NCBI RefSeq assembly: GCF_030063135.1
Contig: NZ_JASISO010000009.1
Coordinates: 116,494 to 180,493, forward strand
DNA length: 64,000 nucleotides
Source: Streptomyces sp. G-G2
Lineage (GTDB): Bacteria > Actinomycetota > Actinomycetes > Streptomycetales > Streptomycetaceae
Direction of reading: 5' to 3'
The notes beneath the pieces were generated by a model. The model saw nothing but the letters and a program-made list of their open reading frames with translations. It had not been told where the DNA came from and did no database searches. How positions within the stretch are numbered: the first letter of the stretch is position 1; each line of letters starts with the position of its first letter. The position numbers were made by a program, and so were the translations under genes. Of this stretch, positions 24,095 to 33,020 are shown one piece after another.

Positions 24095-24520
24095 ATGCGT
24101 GGGGGCTCACTCGTCCTGGTCGCGATCGGAACGTTCGTCTGAGGCGCCATCGCCGGGGGCTGGTTCGGGCGCGAGGGCGGGGGCTGGTGGGTCGAACAGG
24201 ACCATGGTGACCGCCGGTTCGTGACCGAACTGCCCATGGCCTACCTCGCCTGGATCTCGGGGCTCGCGCTGCTGGCCGCCGTGGTGCTGTTCTTCGCTCT
24301 CAACCGGTACGAACTGCGTGTGCGCAGGCGGGCCGAGGCGGGCCGGGCCGCCGCCGAACGCGTCTGGTCCGACGGCTGGTTCTGCGCCCGGTGCGCCCGC
24401 GTCTACTTCGCCCGGTCCGGCGAGGACCGCGGACCGGCCCTGAACCTGCGGGAGTTCCGGGTCCAGGTCTGGGAGGCGGGCGGATACGGCGACCGGGTCG
24501 CCCGGCATCCGACCACCTGA
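24095..24520 (+). pseudogene. Two-helix membrane protein interrupted by an in-frame TGA
   Basis: From ATG 24095 the frame reads MRGGSLVLVAIGTFV, a TGA at 24140-24142, then continues in the same frame as GAIAGGWFGREGGGWWVEQD, RRFVTELPMAYLAWISGLAL and on to a stop at 24520. The stop falls inside what would be the first membrane helix; the second helix (LAWISGLALLAAVVLFFAL) and a cytoplasmic part with WFCARCARVYF follow. No indel is needed to join the halves, so this is a single nonsense change or a sequencing error. A remnant product could start at GTG 24221, without a visible ribosome site. Function unknown. Confidence 0.7.
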
Positions 24521-24567
24521 CGACCGGACACCCGTGCGTCCCCGGAAGAACCCGGTGACGCGGCCTC

Positions 24568-25050
24568 CTAGGAGTGCCCGGCCCTGCTCAGGCGGCTGTC
24601 GAGGGTCCGGACCGCCGTCCGGAAGGAGTGGCCCAGCCCGGGCCGGGCGGCGGTCAGGCCCAGCCGGAACGGCGCGGAGCCGTCGGCCGCGAAGGTCCAC
24701 CGCACCCGGGTGCCGGCGCCGGACGCGGTCAGCAGCCACTCCTCCAACAGGGCCCGCACGCCTGGTGCGTTGGTCTCGTCCACCCGGTAGGCGTAGCGGT
24801 GCTCGGCGTCCGCCGCCATGATCGTCTCCTGGAACCGGACCCCGCCCAGCAGCTTGATCTCCCGCCCCGCGCCGCCGTGCGTCGGCCGGGCGAGGGACAC
24901 CGCCCGGAACCAGGACGGCCAGCCCGTCACGTCCTCGGCCAGCGCCCGGTACACCGACTCCGGTGATGCCTTGGCCTCGGCCGTGAAGACCATGCGTACC
25001 GGCGCGGTCTCGGTGAAGTCCAGCCCCACGGGGCGCAGTCGGCGGGCCAT
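24568..25050 (-). CDS. SRPBCC (START-like) family protein
   Basis: A 160-residue protein with the SRPBCC/polyketide-cyclase-like fold: FTAEAKASPESVYRALAEDV (first strand and helix), TGWPSWFRAVSLARP, and the C-terminal helix with RTLDSRLSRAG. It binds a hydrophobic ligand in a helix-grip pocket; the ligand is unknown. Start: ATG 25050 with GGGAG about 7 bases upstream. It is a single gene between the broken membrane gene and the large membrane lipase-like gene. Confidence 0.82.
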   Translation of the reverse strand: MARRLRPVGLDFTETAPVRMVFTAEAKASPESVYRALAEDVTGWPSWFRAVSLARPTHGGAGREIKLLGGVRFQETIMAADAEHRYAYRVDETNAPGVRALLEEWLLTASGAGTRVRWTFAADGSAPFRLGLTAARPGLGHSFRTAVRTLDSRLSRAGHS

Positions 25051-25254
25051 GCGGTACTCCCGGGGTGGTGAGGCGGCGGCGAGGGGTCATCAGGGTGCGG
25101 TGCGCTACCGGCTGCGTGAACTCCGGCGCGCGTCACCATATCTGTCCCATCGTCAGATGTCAGCGTCAGCCGTCCGGGTGCTGGGCAGCACGGTCCGCAC
25201 GCGGGATGCTGGAGGCGGGGCCCGTCGCCGCCGCCCCCGAGAGTGGAGGCCACC

Positions 25255-27762
25255 GTGCCGGACATCCCCGCGCCCCGCCCCGGCCCCGAGGGGGCCGCCG
25301 GACCGCTCGCGCTCGAACTGCTGGTCCACGGGGTGGCCGGAGCCGCCCCCGAGGAACTGCTCGGCGATCCGCGGACCGTCCGCGTCACCGGGGACTCCAC
25401 CGCCGCCGTCTTCCGGCGCACCGCCGACGCCGACGCCGAGGCCCGTCCCGAGCGCTACCGGGGGCGTCCGGTCCCCGAGGTCTACTGCTGGTCCCGGCTC
25501 ACCTCCGGGAACGGCGCCCGCGCGCTGTGGCTGCTGCTCCTGCCGTTCATGGTGGCCAACCTGGCCCACTGGGCCCGGCCGCCCGCGCCCGCCGGGGCCG
25601 TCCGCGCGGTGCGGACGTACGGGGTGCTCGTACGGATCACCGCCCTGACCCTCACCGTGCTGCTGATCGCGGCCGCCTGCGAGGTCTCGCTGGACCTCTT
25701 CGCCTGGCAGTGCGCGGGCTCGGAGCACTGCGCGGCCTCCCGCCCCTGGCTCGCGGTTCTCTCGCCCGAGCGCGGAGGCTGGTGGTCCCAGCCGGGGCGG
25801 CGCCTGGCGCTGGGCGCACTGGTCCCGGCCGGACTGACCTGGCTGCTCTGGTACCTCTCGAACCGCACGTGGAGTGCGTACGAATCCCAGCCGCCGCCCC
25901 CCACCACCCCCGAGCCCGACGAGGCCGAGGACGGCGCGGAGGGCGCCGCCCCCGCTCTCGGACGGCCCGGATTCTGGTACGGACGACGGCTCGTGGCCCG
26001 GCTGCGCGCGGCGCACACCGCGGCCGGACTGCTCACCGTCGCGGCGGCCGTCGCGGTTCCGGTCCTGCGCTACGACGCCCGAGCGGCCGCAACCGCGCCG
26101 CCGCCGGAGCTGGGACGGGCCGTCCAGGCGCTGCTCGCGGCCGGGGCCCTCGTCGTCCTCCGGGTGGTCTGCAGGCGGGGGCGCACCGAGGCCCGGGCCG
26201 ACCACCGCCTCGACCGGGCCGTGGTCACCCTGCTGCCGGGCTGCGCGCTGGCCCTGCTGGCCGTGGTGCTCTGCTACGCCTGCTGGTCCCGCCCGGGCTG
26301 GGCCTCCACCGGGCGCCTCCCCGGGGACTTCGCCTTCGGCGCCCTCGTCCTGGCCCAGGGCGGGGGAGTGCTGGCCCTGGCGGCCGTCGCCGCCCACCTG
26401 CACCGCCGGGGCAGCGGAGGCGCGTTGCGCGGGCTGGGCGGCCCGGCCGTGGCGATGCTCGGGTGCGCGCTCGGCGGGGTGATGACCGGCGGGGTCGCGC
26501 AGTGGGTGGGCGACTGGCTGGGGGCCACGGGCGGACCGGGCTCCGGCACGACCGCCTCCGCGCCCGCCGCCGTGTCCCCGGGCGCCTCCGCGATCGCGTC
26601 CCCGGGCGCCGTCGAGGTGGCCGGGCCGCCCGTGCTGCTGTCCTGGCAGGCCGCCGTACTCCCGCCGCTGCTCCTCGTCCTGCTCCTCGCGGCCTGCTGG
26701 TTCGGGGTGCGTGGCGCCCGTACCGTGCGCAGGACCGCCGCCACCGTCGCCGCCGAGTACCCGGGGGCCCGGCCGGACCGCTCGCGCAGCCGCCGGATCG
26801 CGGGAGCCCGGGCCGCCGCCGCGCTCACCGACTCCGCGCCCTGGTTCATCGGCGCGGTCTCCACCGTCACCCTGCTCCTCGGCGCGGGCGCCGTCGCGGG
26901 AGCCTGGCTCAGCGGGCAGGTCCCGGGTGAGGCCGCCCGTCACGCCGGCCCCGTCCTGGAGAGCGCCGCGCGCGCCGCGCAGGACGCCGGGTCCTGGCTG
27001 GTCGGCTTCGGCTTCGTCCTGTTCGTCACCTGGGGCCGCCGCGCCTACCGGGACGCCTCCGCCCGCCGGACCATCGGCATCCTCTGGGACGTGGGCACCT
27101 TCTGGCCCCGCGCGGCCCACCCCTTCGCACCGCCCTGCTACGCGGAACGCGCGGTCCCCGACCTCACCTGGCGGATGACCACCTGGACCGCGCGGACCGG
27201 CGGCCGACTGGTCATCTCCGGGCACTCCCAGGGCAGTGTGCTCGCGGCCGCCGCGGTCTGGCAGCTGCCGCCCCAGATCCGCCGCCGGGTCGCGCTGCTC
27301 ACCTACGGTTCGCCGCTGGCCCGGCTCTACGGCCGCTGGTTCCCGGCCTACTTCGGGCCCGGCCCGCTCACCGCCCTGCACCGCGAGGTGGACTGCTGGC
27401 GCAACCTCTGGCGGGCCACCGACCCCATCGGGGGCCCGGTCCTGCCGGACGTACGCGGGGGCGTGGACCGGGGTGTGGACCGGGGGCCGCTGGCCGACCC
27501 GGTCGCGTACGGACGTACGCCCCAGTACCCGCTGCCCGCGCCCGTCCTGGGCCACTCCGACTACCAGGCCGACCCGTCCTTCGCCGCCGAACGCGCCGCC
27601 CTGCTGGCCCGGCTGCTCCTCACGGGCCCGGAAACGGCTCCGGAAACGGGCCCGGGCCCGGAAGCGGAACCGGATCAGGAGACGGAAGCGGAACCGGAAC
27701 GCGGGCCGCGCCTCAGCAAGGGGACGACAGCAGCGGAAGGTCCTCCACGAACAGCAGGGTGA
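25255..27762 (+). CDS. Large membrane protein with a C-terminal lipase-like GHSQGS motif
   Basis: An 835-residue protein with about ten hydrophobic segments spread over residues 90-590. The N-terminus (ALELLVHGVAGAAPEELLGD) resembles the entry to an alpha/beta-hydrolase fold, and the C-terminal part has LVISGHSQGSVLAAAAVWQL near residue 645, a nucleophile-elbow pattern, then LLTYGSPLARLYGRWFP. So the hydrolase fold may be split around the membrane block. The substrate is unknown. GTG 25255 is chosen over GTG 25243 because GGAGG (25245-25249) sits 5 bases ahead. The tail is Glu/Pro-rich and its last 50 bases overlap the convergent gene. Confidence 0.72.
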   Translation: MPDIPAPRPGPEGAAGPLALELLVHGVAGAAPEELLGDPRTVRVTGDSTAAVFRRTADADAEARPERYRGRPVPEVYCWSRLTSGNGARALWLLLLPFMVANLAHWARPPAPAGAVRAVRTYGVLVRITALTLTVLLIAAACEVSLDLFAWQCAGSEHCAASRPWLAVLSPERGGWWSQPGRRLALGALVPAGLTWLLWYLSNRTWSAYESQPPPPTTPEPDEAEDGAEGAAPALGRPGFWYGRRLVARLRAAHTAAGLLTVAAAVAVPVLRYDARAAATAPPPELGRAVQALLAAGALVVLRVVCRRGRTEARADHRLDRAVVTLLPGCALALLAVVLCYACWSRPGWASTGRLPGDFAFGALVLAQGGGVLALAAVAAHLHRRGSGGALRGLGGPAVAMLGCALGGVMTGGVAQWVGDWLGATGGPGSGTTASAPAAVSPGASAIASPGAVEVAGPPVLLSWQAAVLPPLLLVLLLAACWFGVRGARTVRRTAATVAAEYPGARPDRSRSRRIAGARAAAALTDSAPWFIGAVSTVTLLLGAGAVAGAWLSGQVPGEAARHAGPVLESAARAAQDAGSWLVGFGFVLFVTWGRRAYRDASARRTIGILWDVGTFWPRAAHPFAPPCYAERAVPDLTWRMTTWTARTGGRLVISGHSQGSVLAAAAVWQLPPQIRRRVALLTYGSPLARLYGRWFPAYFGPGPLTALHREVDCWRNLWRATDPIGGPVLPDVRGGVDRGVDRGPLADPVAYGRTPQYPLPAPVLGHSDYQADPSFAAERAALLARLLLTGPETAPETGPGPEAEPDQETEAEPERGPRLSKGTTAAEGPPRTAG

Positions 27763-30220
27763 GGTCGTCCGTGGTCGGTTCGGCGAGCTGGGCCACCCGC
27801 CCCGCGTGCCGTTCGACCATCGACTCGAAGGTCTGCCGGGCGGTGCGGCCGTTGCCGAAGGCCGGCCCCTTCGGCAGCTCGGTGAAGTACGTCAGCAGCG
27901 CCTCGGGCGTGCCCTCGGCGAGCCGGTACTCGTGCTCCTCCGCCTGCTGCTCGATGATCCGCAGCAGTTCGCCCGGGCCGTAGTCCCCGAAGGTGATGGT
28001 CCGGGAGAACCGCGAGGCGACACCCGGGTTGACGGTCAGGAAGCGGTCCATCTCCGCCGTGTACCCGGCGACGATGACCACCACCGCCTCCCGGTGGTCC
28101 TCCATCAGCTTGACCAGGGTGTCGATGGCCTCCCGGCCGAAGTCCCGGCCCGAGTCCTCCGGCGCCAGGGCGTACGCCTCGTCGATGAACAGCACCCCGC
28201 CCCGGGCCCGGTCGAAGGCCTCCTGGGTACGGATCGCGGTGGACCCGATGTGTTCGCCGACCAGGTCGACCCGGGACACCTCGACCAGATGTCCGCGCTC
28301 CAGCACCCCGAGGGAGGCCAGGATCTCTCCGTACAGGCGGGCGACGGTGGTCTTTCCGGTGCCGGGGGACCCGGTGAAGACCAGGTGGCGGCGTACGGAG
28401 GCGGCCTTCAGGCCCGCCCGCTGCCGTCTGCGGCCCACCTCGATCATGTCGGTGAGGGCCCGCACCTCGCGCTTGACGCTCTCCAGGCCGACCAGCGTGT
28501 CGAGCTGCCCCAGCACCTCTCCGGAGCCCCGGGCCGCCGAACCGGCGTCCCCGTCCCCGGAACGCTGACCGGGGACCGCCGCCGCCTCGGGCGGGGTGCC
28601 GTGCCCGCCGCGCGCACCGGCCCCGGCGCCGTCCCCCGGACCGGCGGGAGCCGGAACGACGGCCGCCGGTCCGAAGCCCCGCACGCCAGCCCCGACTCCG
28701 GCCCCCGCGCCGACGCCCGCCGAGGACGCCGCGCCCAGGACGCCGGCGCGCACCCCGGCCTCGTCGCTCGTGCACTCCTCGGAGAGCGGACCCTCCTCGG
28801 CGAACTCGTAGCCCCCGCGCGCGCACCGCTCGGTGTGGCAGCGGGTCAGCGAGGTCCGGCAGCCGTCGATCACGTGGAAACCGAAGCCGGAGCTGCCGCT
28901 CACCCGGCAGGCGTGGAAGGTGCCCCGGCCGCCCGCCGACACGTAGAAACCGGCCTCGGTGGCCGAGCTGACCGTGCACCGTTCCAGCGCCGGATCGGCG
29001 CCCTTGGTGACGATCACGCCCGTCTGCACCGAGTCGATGGTGCAGTTGGCGAGGGTGCCGCCGCTGCCGTGGTCGCGGAACCAGGCACCGGTGGCCGCCT
29101 CGCGGATCCGGCAGTCGTCGAGCTGCACGGTGGCGCCGTCGCTGACCGAGACGGCCGTGTTGCGCACCTGGGACAGGTCGCTGTCCACCACGTCGGCGCG
29201 CGAACCCCGGTCCAGCACGAAGAGCGCGTCCGGTACGTCGTGCACCCGGCAGGAGTCGAGGGAGGCGGTCGCCCCGTCGCTGATCCACACCGCCGGATAG
29301 TCGCCCGTACTGTCGTGGATCTCGCAGGAGTCGGCGTCCACCCGGGTGCCCGGGTCCCATACCGACAGGCCGTTGCGGCCGAACCGGCGCACGGTGGTGC
29401 GGCTGAGGGTGAGGACCGAACGCGAGCGCAGGTCCACCGCGTTCTCGGGGATGTCATGGATGTCGCACCCGGCCAGGGTGAGGACCGCGTCGGTGTCCAG
29501 GGTGACCCCGTCGGCCGAGGTGCGGTGCACCGAGCAGTCGGTGAGCCGGGCGGAGGCGCGGGCGGCGATCTGCACGCCGGTGCCCTTGATCTCGTACACC
29601 TCGCAGCCCAGCGCGTCGAGGCCCGAGCCCTCGCCGGTGACCCCGATGCCCGCGCCCGTGCTGTGGTGGATCCGGCAGCGCTCCAGCCGGGGGTGCCCGC
29701 CGCCGCGCACCGAGACGCCGGTCTGCCCGGCGGCCACCACCTCGCACTCCTCGAACACCCCGCCACCGCCGTCGATCACGGAGATGCCGACGCCCGTCGG
29801 GTTCTCGACCGTGCACCGGCGCACCACGGGCCGTGCGCCGCCGCGGACCTCGATGCCCGCCGCGGACCGGGTGCTCACCCGCAGGTCGGTCAGTTCGGGG
29901 GAGCCGTCCTCGACGAGCAGCGCGGGCGCGGCCCGGTCCTGCCCCTCCAGGTGCAGGTCCTGGACGATCGCCGAGGCCCGGATGGTCAGCGCCACCCCGT
30001 CGGGCGGCGCGATGCGCACCGAACCCAGTCCGCCCTCCGGCCCGCGCAGGGTGACGGCGTGACTCAGCACCAGGTTCTCGCGATAGGTACCGGGAGCGAT
30101 GGACAGGACGTCCCCGTCGCCCGCGGCGGCCAGCGCGGCGGTCAGCGTCGGATACTCACCGGAGCGGCGCCGCCATCGCGAAGGCCCGCCGTGCGTCACC
30201 TGGACCGTGCCCTGTGCCAT
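27713..30220 (-). CDS. Right-handed beta-helix / AAA+ ATPase (CbxX/CfqX, EccA-like) fusion
   Basis: An 835-residue two-part protein. Residues 20-480 are a pectate-lyase-type parallel beta-helix: about 20 turns with the recurring pattern GVxVxxGxxxxLxxCxI (for example GISVIDGGGGVFEECEV). A Gly/Ala-rich linker spans about 485-560. Residues 570-830 are a CbxX/CfqX-type AAA+ domain with LDTLVGLESVKREVRALTDM, Walker A GSPGTGKTT near 618, Walker B GVLFIDEAYAL, and sensor-type RFSRTITF. The ATPase part resembles SpoVK and the EccA ATPase of type VII secretion. Start: ATG 30220; a weak ribosome site leaves this uncertain. The stop lies 50 bases inside the convergent gene. Confidence 0.85.
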   Translation of the reverse strand: MAQGTVQVTHGGPSRWRRRSGEYPTLTAALAAAGDGDVLSIAPGTYRENLVLSHAVTLRGPEGGLGSVRIAPPDGVALTIRASAIVQDLHLEGQDRAAPALLVEDGSPELTDLRVSTRSAAGIEVRGGARPVVRRCTVENPTGVGISVIDGGGGVFEECEVVAAGQTGVSVRGGGHPRLERCRIHHSTGAGIGVTGEGSGLDALGCEVYEIKGTGVQIAARASARLTDCSVHRTSADGVTLDTDAVLTLAGCDIHDIPENAVDLRSRSVLTLSRTTVRRFGRNGLSVWDPGTRVDADSCEIHDSTGDYPAVWISDGATASLDSCRVHDVPDALFVLDRGSRADVVDSDLSQVRNTAVSVSDGATVQLDDCRIREAATGAWFRDHGSGGTLANCTIDSVQTGVIVTKGADPALERCTVSSATEAGFYVSAGGRGTFHACRVSGSSGFGFHVIDGCRTSLTRCHTERCARGGYEFAEEGPLSEECTSDEAGVRAGVLGAASSAGVGAGAGVGAGVRGFGPAAVVPAPAGPGDGAGAGARGGHGTPPEAAAVPGQRSGDGDAGSAARGSGEVLGQLDTLVGLESVKREVRALTDMIEVGRRRQRAGLKAASVRRHLVFTGSPGTGKTTVARLYGEILASLGVLERGHLVEVSRVDLVGEHIGSTAIRTQEAFDRARGGVLFIDEAYALAPEDSGRDFGREAIDTLVKLMEDHREAVVVIVAGYTAEMDRFLTVNPGVASRFSRTITFGDYGPGELLRIIEQQAEEHEYRLAEGTPEALLTYFTELPKGPAFGNGRTARQTFESMVERHAGRVAQLAEPTTDDLTLLFVEDLPLLSSPC

Positions 30221-30342
30221 CGTGCCGCCGTGCCCCCACCCTCGTTCTCGTACCGAAGTTCCCGAACCGGACGAGGGGTCACCCGCACCACCCGCACCGG
30301 CCGCTCCACCGTAGCGCGCGCGGGGCCCGGTGAGTTGCCAGG

Positions 30343-30954
30343 TCAGCTGCCCGCGCCCGCCCGGCCCCAGTCGGGTCCGGCCGCCGCCCATGCCCGGTCC
30401 AGACGTATGTACCGCCGATGCATGAGGCGGCGTACGACCATGCGCCGGAGCGTCTCCACGAACGCGGCCGCGCCGATCGCGGCGGCCAGACCCGCAAGTC
30501 CGGCGTGGACGGCGGCGGTGGAGGGGTCCAGCGGGCGCCCCACGATCCGCCCCGCGGTGTCGGTCCATATCCGGAACCGGTCGCCCGCGTGCGGCGGTTC
30601 CTCCGCGGCCGGGACCATCCCCTGATGGCTGGTGCCGTCGGGCGCGGTCCACGAGGCGACGATCTGGGTCCGCTGCGGGGACTGCCGCTGGGCGGCAGGG
30701 TCGGCGGACGCCCCGGACGGGGGATCAGCGGTGGGCCGGACCACGACCGCCGGGACGAGGTACCGCTCCTGGAGCTGCTCGCGCGCCGCGCGCTGGAGCG
30801 TGATGTCCACGCGCAGACCGGCCGTGCAGCCCACGGCCGGAACCACCACCAGCACGCACACCAGAGCGGCGAAGGCCACCCAGGCCTCGATCAGATCAGT
30901 CTGCCTGCGCAGCGGATTGCGCCGCCAACGCCAGACTCCCATTGCCGTCCACAC
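30343..30954 (-). CDS. Membrane protein of the Rv1733c type
   Basis: A 203-residue protein with two membrane helices, one near the N-terminus (LIEAWVAFAALVCVLVVVPAVG) and one near the C-terminus (AVHAGLAGLAAAIGAAAF), enclosing an extracellular domain with IVASWTAPDGTSHQGMVPA and RFRIWTDTAGRIVGRPL. This pattern is that of Rv1733c-like proteins, numerous in Streptomyces; function unknown. Start: GTG 30954 with AAGGGGG upstream is preferred; ATG 30942 is the alternative. Confidence 0.78.
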   Translation of the reverse strand: MWTAMGVWRWRRNPLRRQTDLIEAWVAFAALVCVLVVVPAVGCTAGLRVDITLQRAAREQLQERYLVPAVVVRPTADPPSGASADPAAQRQSPQRTQIVASWTAPDGTSHQGMVPAAEEPPHAGDRFRIWTDTAGRIVGRPLDPSTAAVHAGLAGLAAAIGAAAFVETLRRMVVRRLMHRRYIRLDRAWAAAGPDWGRAGAGS

Positions 30955-31313
30955 GGTCGGGCACCCCCTTGCCTCCGTCTGCCTGCGCGTCCAAGCCTCG
31001 CCCATGTCCCGGGGACGCGCATTCCGGGACTCGCGAGACGTGTGTCACCCGATCCGGTGGTCGGTCCGGAACTCGATGTCACGCGTCTCATCCGGCACAA
31101 CGGCGCTGCGGGGCCGGTCGGTTCCCGTTCGCGCGCGGAGCCGCCCGAAGGTGTCAGTCCGGATACCGTCAGACGGGCCAGGACCGGTTCCTGGCGGGCT
31201 CCGAACGGCGTCCGGGCGGGTCGGCCCAGCCTCGCGGGCCCGCCTAGGGCCCGGCTCGAGTCCCCCTCGCTCCCTCCCGCGCCGCCCCTCGGCCCGGAGC
31301 CCCGCGCCCCGGC
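30955..31313. other. Gene-free stretch of 359 bases
   Basis: No supported gene. It holds the promoter side of the Rv1733c-type gene and the 3' side of the MOSC gene. The only structure seen is CGGGCCC (31235-31241) against GGGCCCG (31247-31253), a 7-bp stem with a 5-base loop, possibly a weak terminator for the MOSC gene. Confidence 0.5.
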
Positions 31314-32147
31314 TCAGTCCAGTACGCGGACCTCGTCCCCGACCCGGACCGTTCCCACCTGCACCTGCACCGGCACCACCAGCCGGCCGAAGGCCAGCGA
31401 CTTCCCGATCCGCCGGTGCTTGGCCAGGGTCTTCAGCGGTTCCTTGCCCCGCTCCGCCGTCCGCTGGTCTGTGGTGGTGATCACGCACCGCCCGCACTCC
31501 CGGACGCCGCGGAAGACCGTGTCCCCGATCGCGATCCGCTTCCAGTGGTCCTCGGCCCACGCCACCGTCCCGGACACCACCACATTGGGCCGGAAACGGT
31601 TCATCGGCAGCGGCCCCTCCTCCGGGTGGTCCCCCTGCGCGATCAGCGCGTTGAGCGCGTCCAGCGAGGCGAGGGTGGCCACCAGCAGCGGGTATCCGTC
31701 GGCCAGGCTCACGGTCTCGCCCGGCAGTGCGTAGTCCGGGTCCACGGGACGCCGTACGGCCGGATCGTCGAGGTGCACCAGCCGGGCCGCGAGCCCGAGG
31801 TACTCGCTGATCCAGGCGTGCCCGGCCGGGTCGTCCGCGACCACGGTGGCGATCTTCTTCCCGAACAGCACCACGGGCTGCAGGGGCCCCGGAGCGGGCG
31901 GTTCCACCGCGATGGACCCCATCCCGGGCGCCGACAGGGCTATCCCGCCGCTCTCCAGCGGCCGGGCCGAGGCCAGGGCGAGGCGCGGCCGCTGGCGCTG
32001 CGTGAGGACATTGCCCTCGGCGTCGATCACGGCCCACCGGCGGTCCCCGGAAAGGCCCCAGGGCTCCACGGCCACCTCATCGGGAGAGGTCCCCGCTACC
32101 GATTTGACGGGGTGGACGTGGAGGGCCTGGACACGCATGTTCGTCAT
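31314..32147 (-). CDS. MOSC domain protein
   Basis: A 277-residue protein with an N-terminal MOSC beta-barrel domain (VQALHVHPVKSVAGTSPDEV, then GLSGDRRWAVID) and a MOSC domain containing RECGRCVITTTDQRTAERGK, where the conserved Cys is predicted to bind the molybdenum cofactor or sulfur. Family members (YcbX, mARC) reduce N-hydroxylated compounds with the molybdenum cofactor. No partner reductase domain is fused and none is adjacent. Start: ATG 32147 or the ATG 9 bases further in; no ribosome site decides. Confidence 0.9.
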   Translation of the reverse strand: MTNMRVQALHVHPVKSVAGTSPDEVAVEPWGLSGDRRWAVIDAEGNVLTQRQRPRLALASARPLESGGIALSAPGMGSIAVEPPAPGPLQPVVLFGKKIATVVADDPAGHAWISEYLGLAARLVHLDDPAVRRPVDPDYALPGETVSLADGYPLLVATLASLDALNALIAQGDHPEEGPLPMNRFRPNVVVSGTVAWAEDHWKRIAIGDTVFRGVRECGRCVITTTDQRTAERGKEPLKTLAKHRRIGKSLAFGRLVVPVQVQVGTVRVGDEVRVLD

Positions 32148-32215
32148 GGGGGCATTTTGTCAGCCGCCCCCGGCGGCCTACCAGCCGGTACGGAGCCGGT
32201 GCGCCGTCACCCCCG

Positions 32216-32761
32216 TCAGTAGCCGCGCCCCTGGTACGGGCGGCCGTACTGGTCCTCGTAACCGGACTGCGACGTGGACGCGGCCGGAGCGGGGACCTGC
32301 ATGGGCCGCGGGGCGGCGGGGCGCATGGCCTCGTACCCGGTGCCCGTGGCGGCCGGGCGGGGCTGCTGGGGCTGGGGCGCGTAGCCGCTGCGGGCCGCGA
32401 CCGGCTGCTGCTGCGGGATGTACGGGGCAGGCGCGTGCGCCAGCGGCGCGGGCTGCGGAACTCCCTGCTGCTGGTACGGGTACCCGTAGGCGGGCTGCTG
32501 CTGCTGCGAGGGGGCCGGCGGCAGGGCGGGCAGGGCCGCGGGCAGTGCCGGCAGGTAGCCGCCCGAGTAGCCGTTGTGGTTGCCCTGCGGAGCGTTGTAG
32601 CCCTGGTAGCCGCCACCCGTGGAGTCGTAGGCGGCCGGCACGCGGATGGGCGCGATCTGGGGGGTGCCTCGTTCGGCGACGAGCGAGTCGTAGATGGGGG
32701 TGTCCTGGAAGGAGGGCGCGGAGTAGTAACCGCCGCCATAAGTGGAGCGGGGGGAGGTCAT
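32216..32761 (-). CDS. Gln/Pro/Tyr-rich protein (DUF6643)
   Basis: A 181-residue low-complexity protein. The first 45 residues (MTSPRSTYGGGYYSAPSFQD, then TPIYDSLVAERGTPQIAPIR) are a block I recognise as conserved in Streptomyces DUF6643 proteins; the rest is rich in Gln, Pro, Tyr and Gly and likely disordered. No catalytic motif and no membrane helix. The function is unknown. Start: ATG 32761. Upstream lies a 259-bp gap with a hairpin at 32823-32844. Confidence 0.8.
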   Translation of the reverse strand: MTSPRSTYGGGYYSAPSFQDTPIYDSLVAERGTPQIAPIRVPAAYDSTGGGYQGYNAPQGNHNGYSGGYLPALPAALPALPPAPSQQQQPAYGYPYQQQGVPQPAPLAHAPAPYIPQQQPVAARSGYAPQPQQPRPAATGTGYEAMRPAAPRPMQVPAPAASTSQSGYEDQYGRPYQGRGY

Positions 32762-32822
32762 GGCACATAAGTTAAGCCCACGACTTCACCGGGTCCATAG
32801 CGAGGTCTGGTCAACACCGCCC

Positions 32823-32844
32823 TGACCTGCATCTTCGCAGGTCA
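32823..32844. promoter_or_regulatory. 8-bp inverted repeat upstream of the DUF6643 gene
   Basis: TGACCTGC (32823-32830) and GCAGGTCA (32837-32844) are perfect arms around a 6-base loop, 62 bases ahead of the DUF6643 start. It may be an operator or a 5' untranslated hairpin. The flanking gap is less GC-rich than the genes. Confidence 0.45.
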
Positions 32845-33020
32845 AAGCCACACCTTTTCACTTGACGTTCACGTGCACGATTCGTCGCTTCCACCCCGAG
32901 TTGTTCCCACTCGTGCACACCGTGGGCACTCCTGACGGTCCGTTGACTGACGAGTCCTCATATCACTGTGACCTCGGAGGATGTCCGCCCGGGCCGTGTC
33001 AAGGCGTGCCGACGTGCGTT

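Noticed and set aside
24140..24142. TGA read as selenocysteine
   Set aside because: The codon falls in a hydrophobic helix, not a redox site, and no SECIS-like hairpin was noticed right after it.
27236..30625. A 1129-codon open frame on the plus strand
   Set aside because: Shadow of the beta-helix/AAA+ gene; the translation has no recognisable fold while the other strand has clear motifs.
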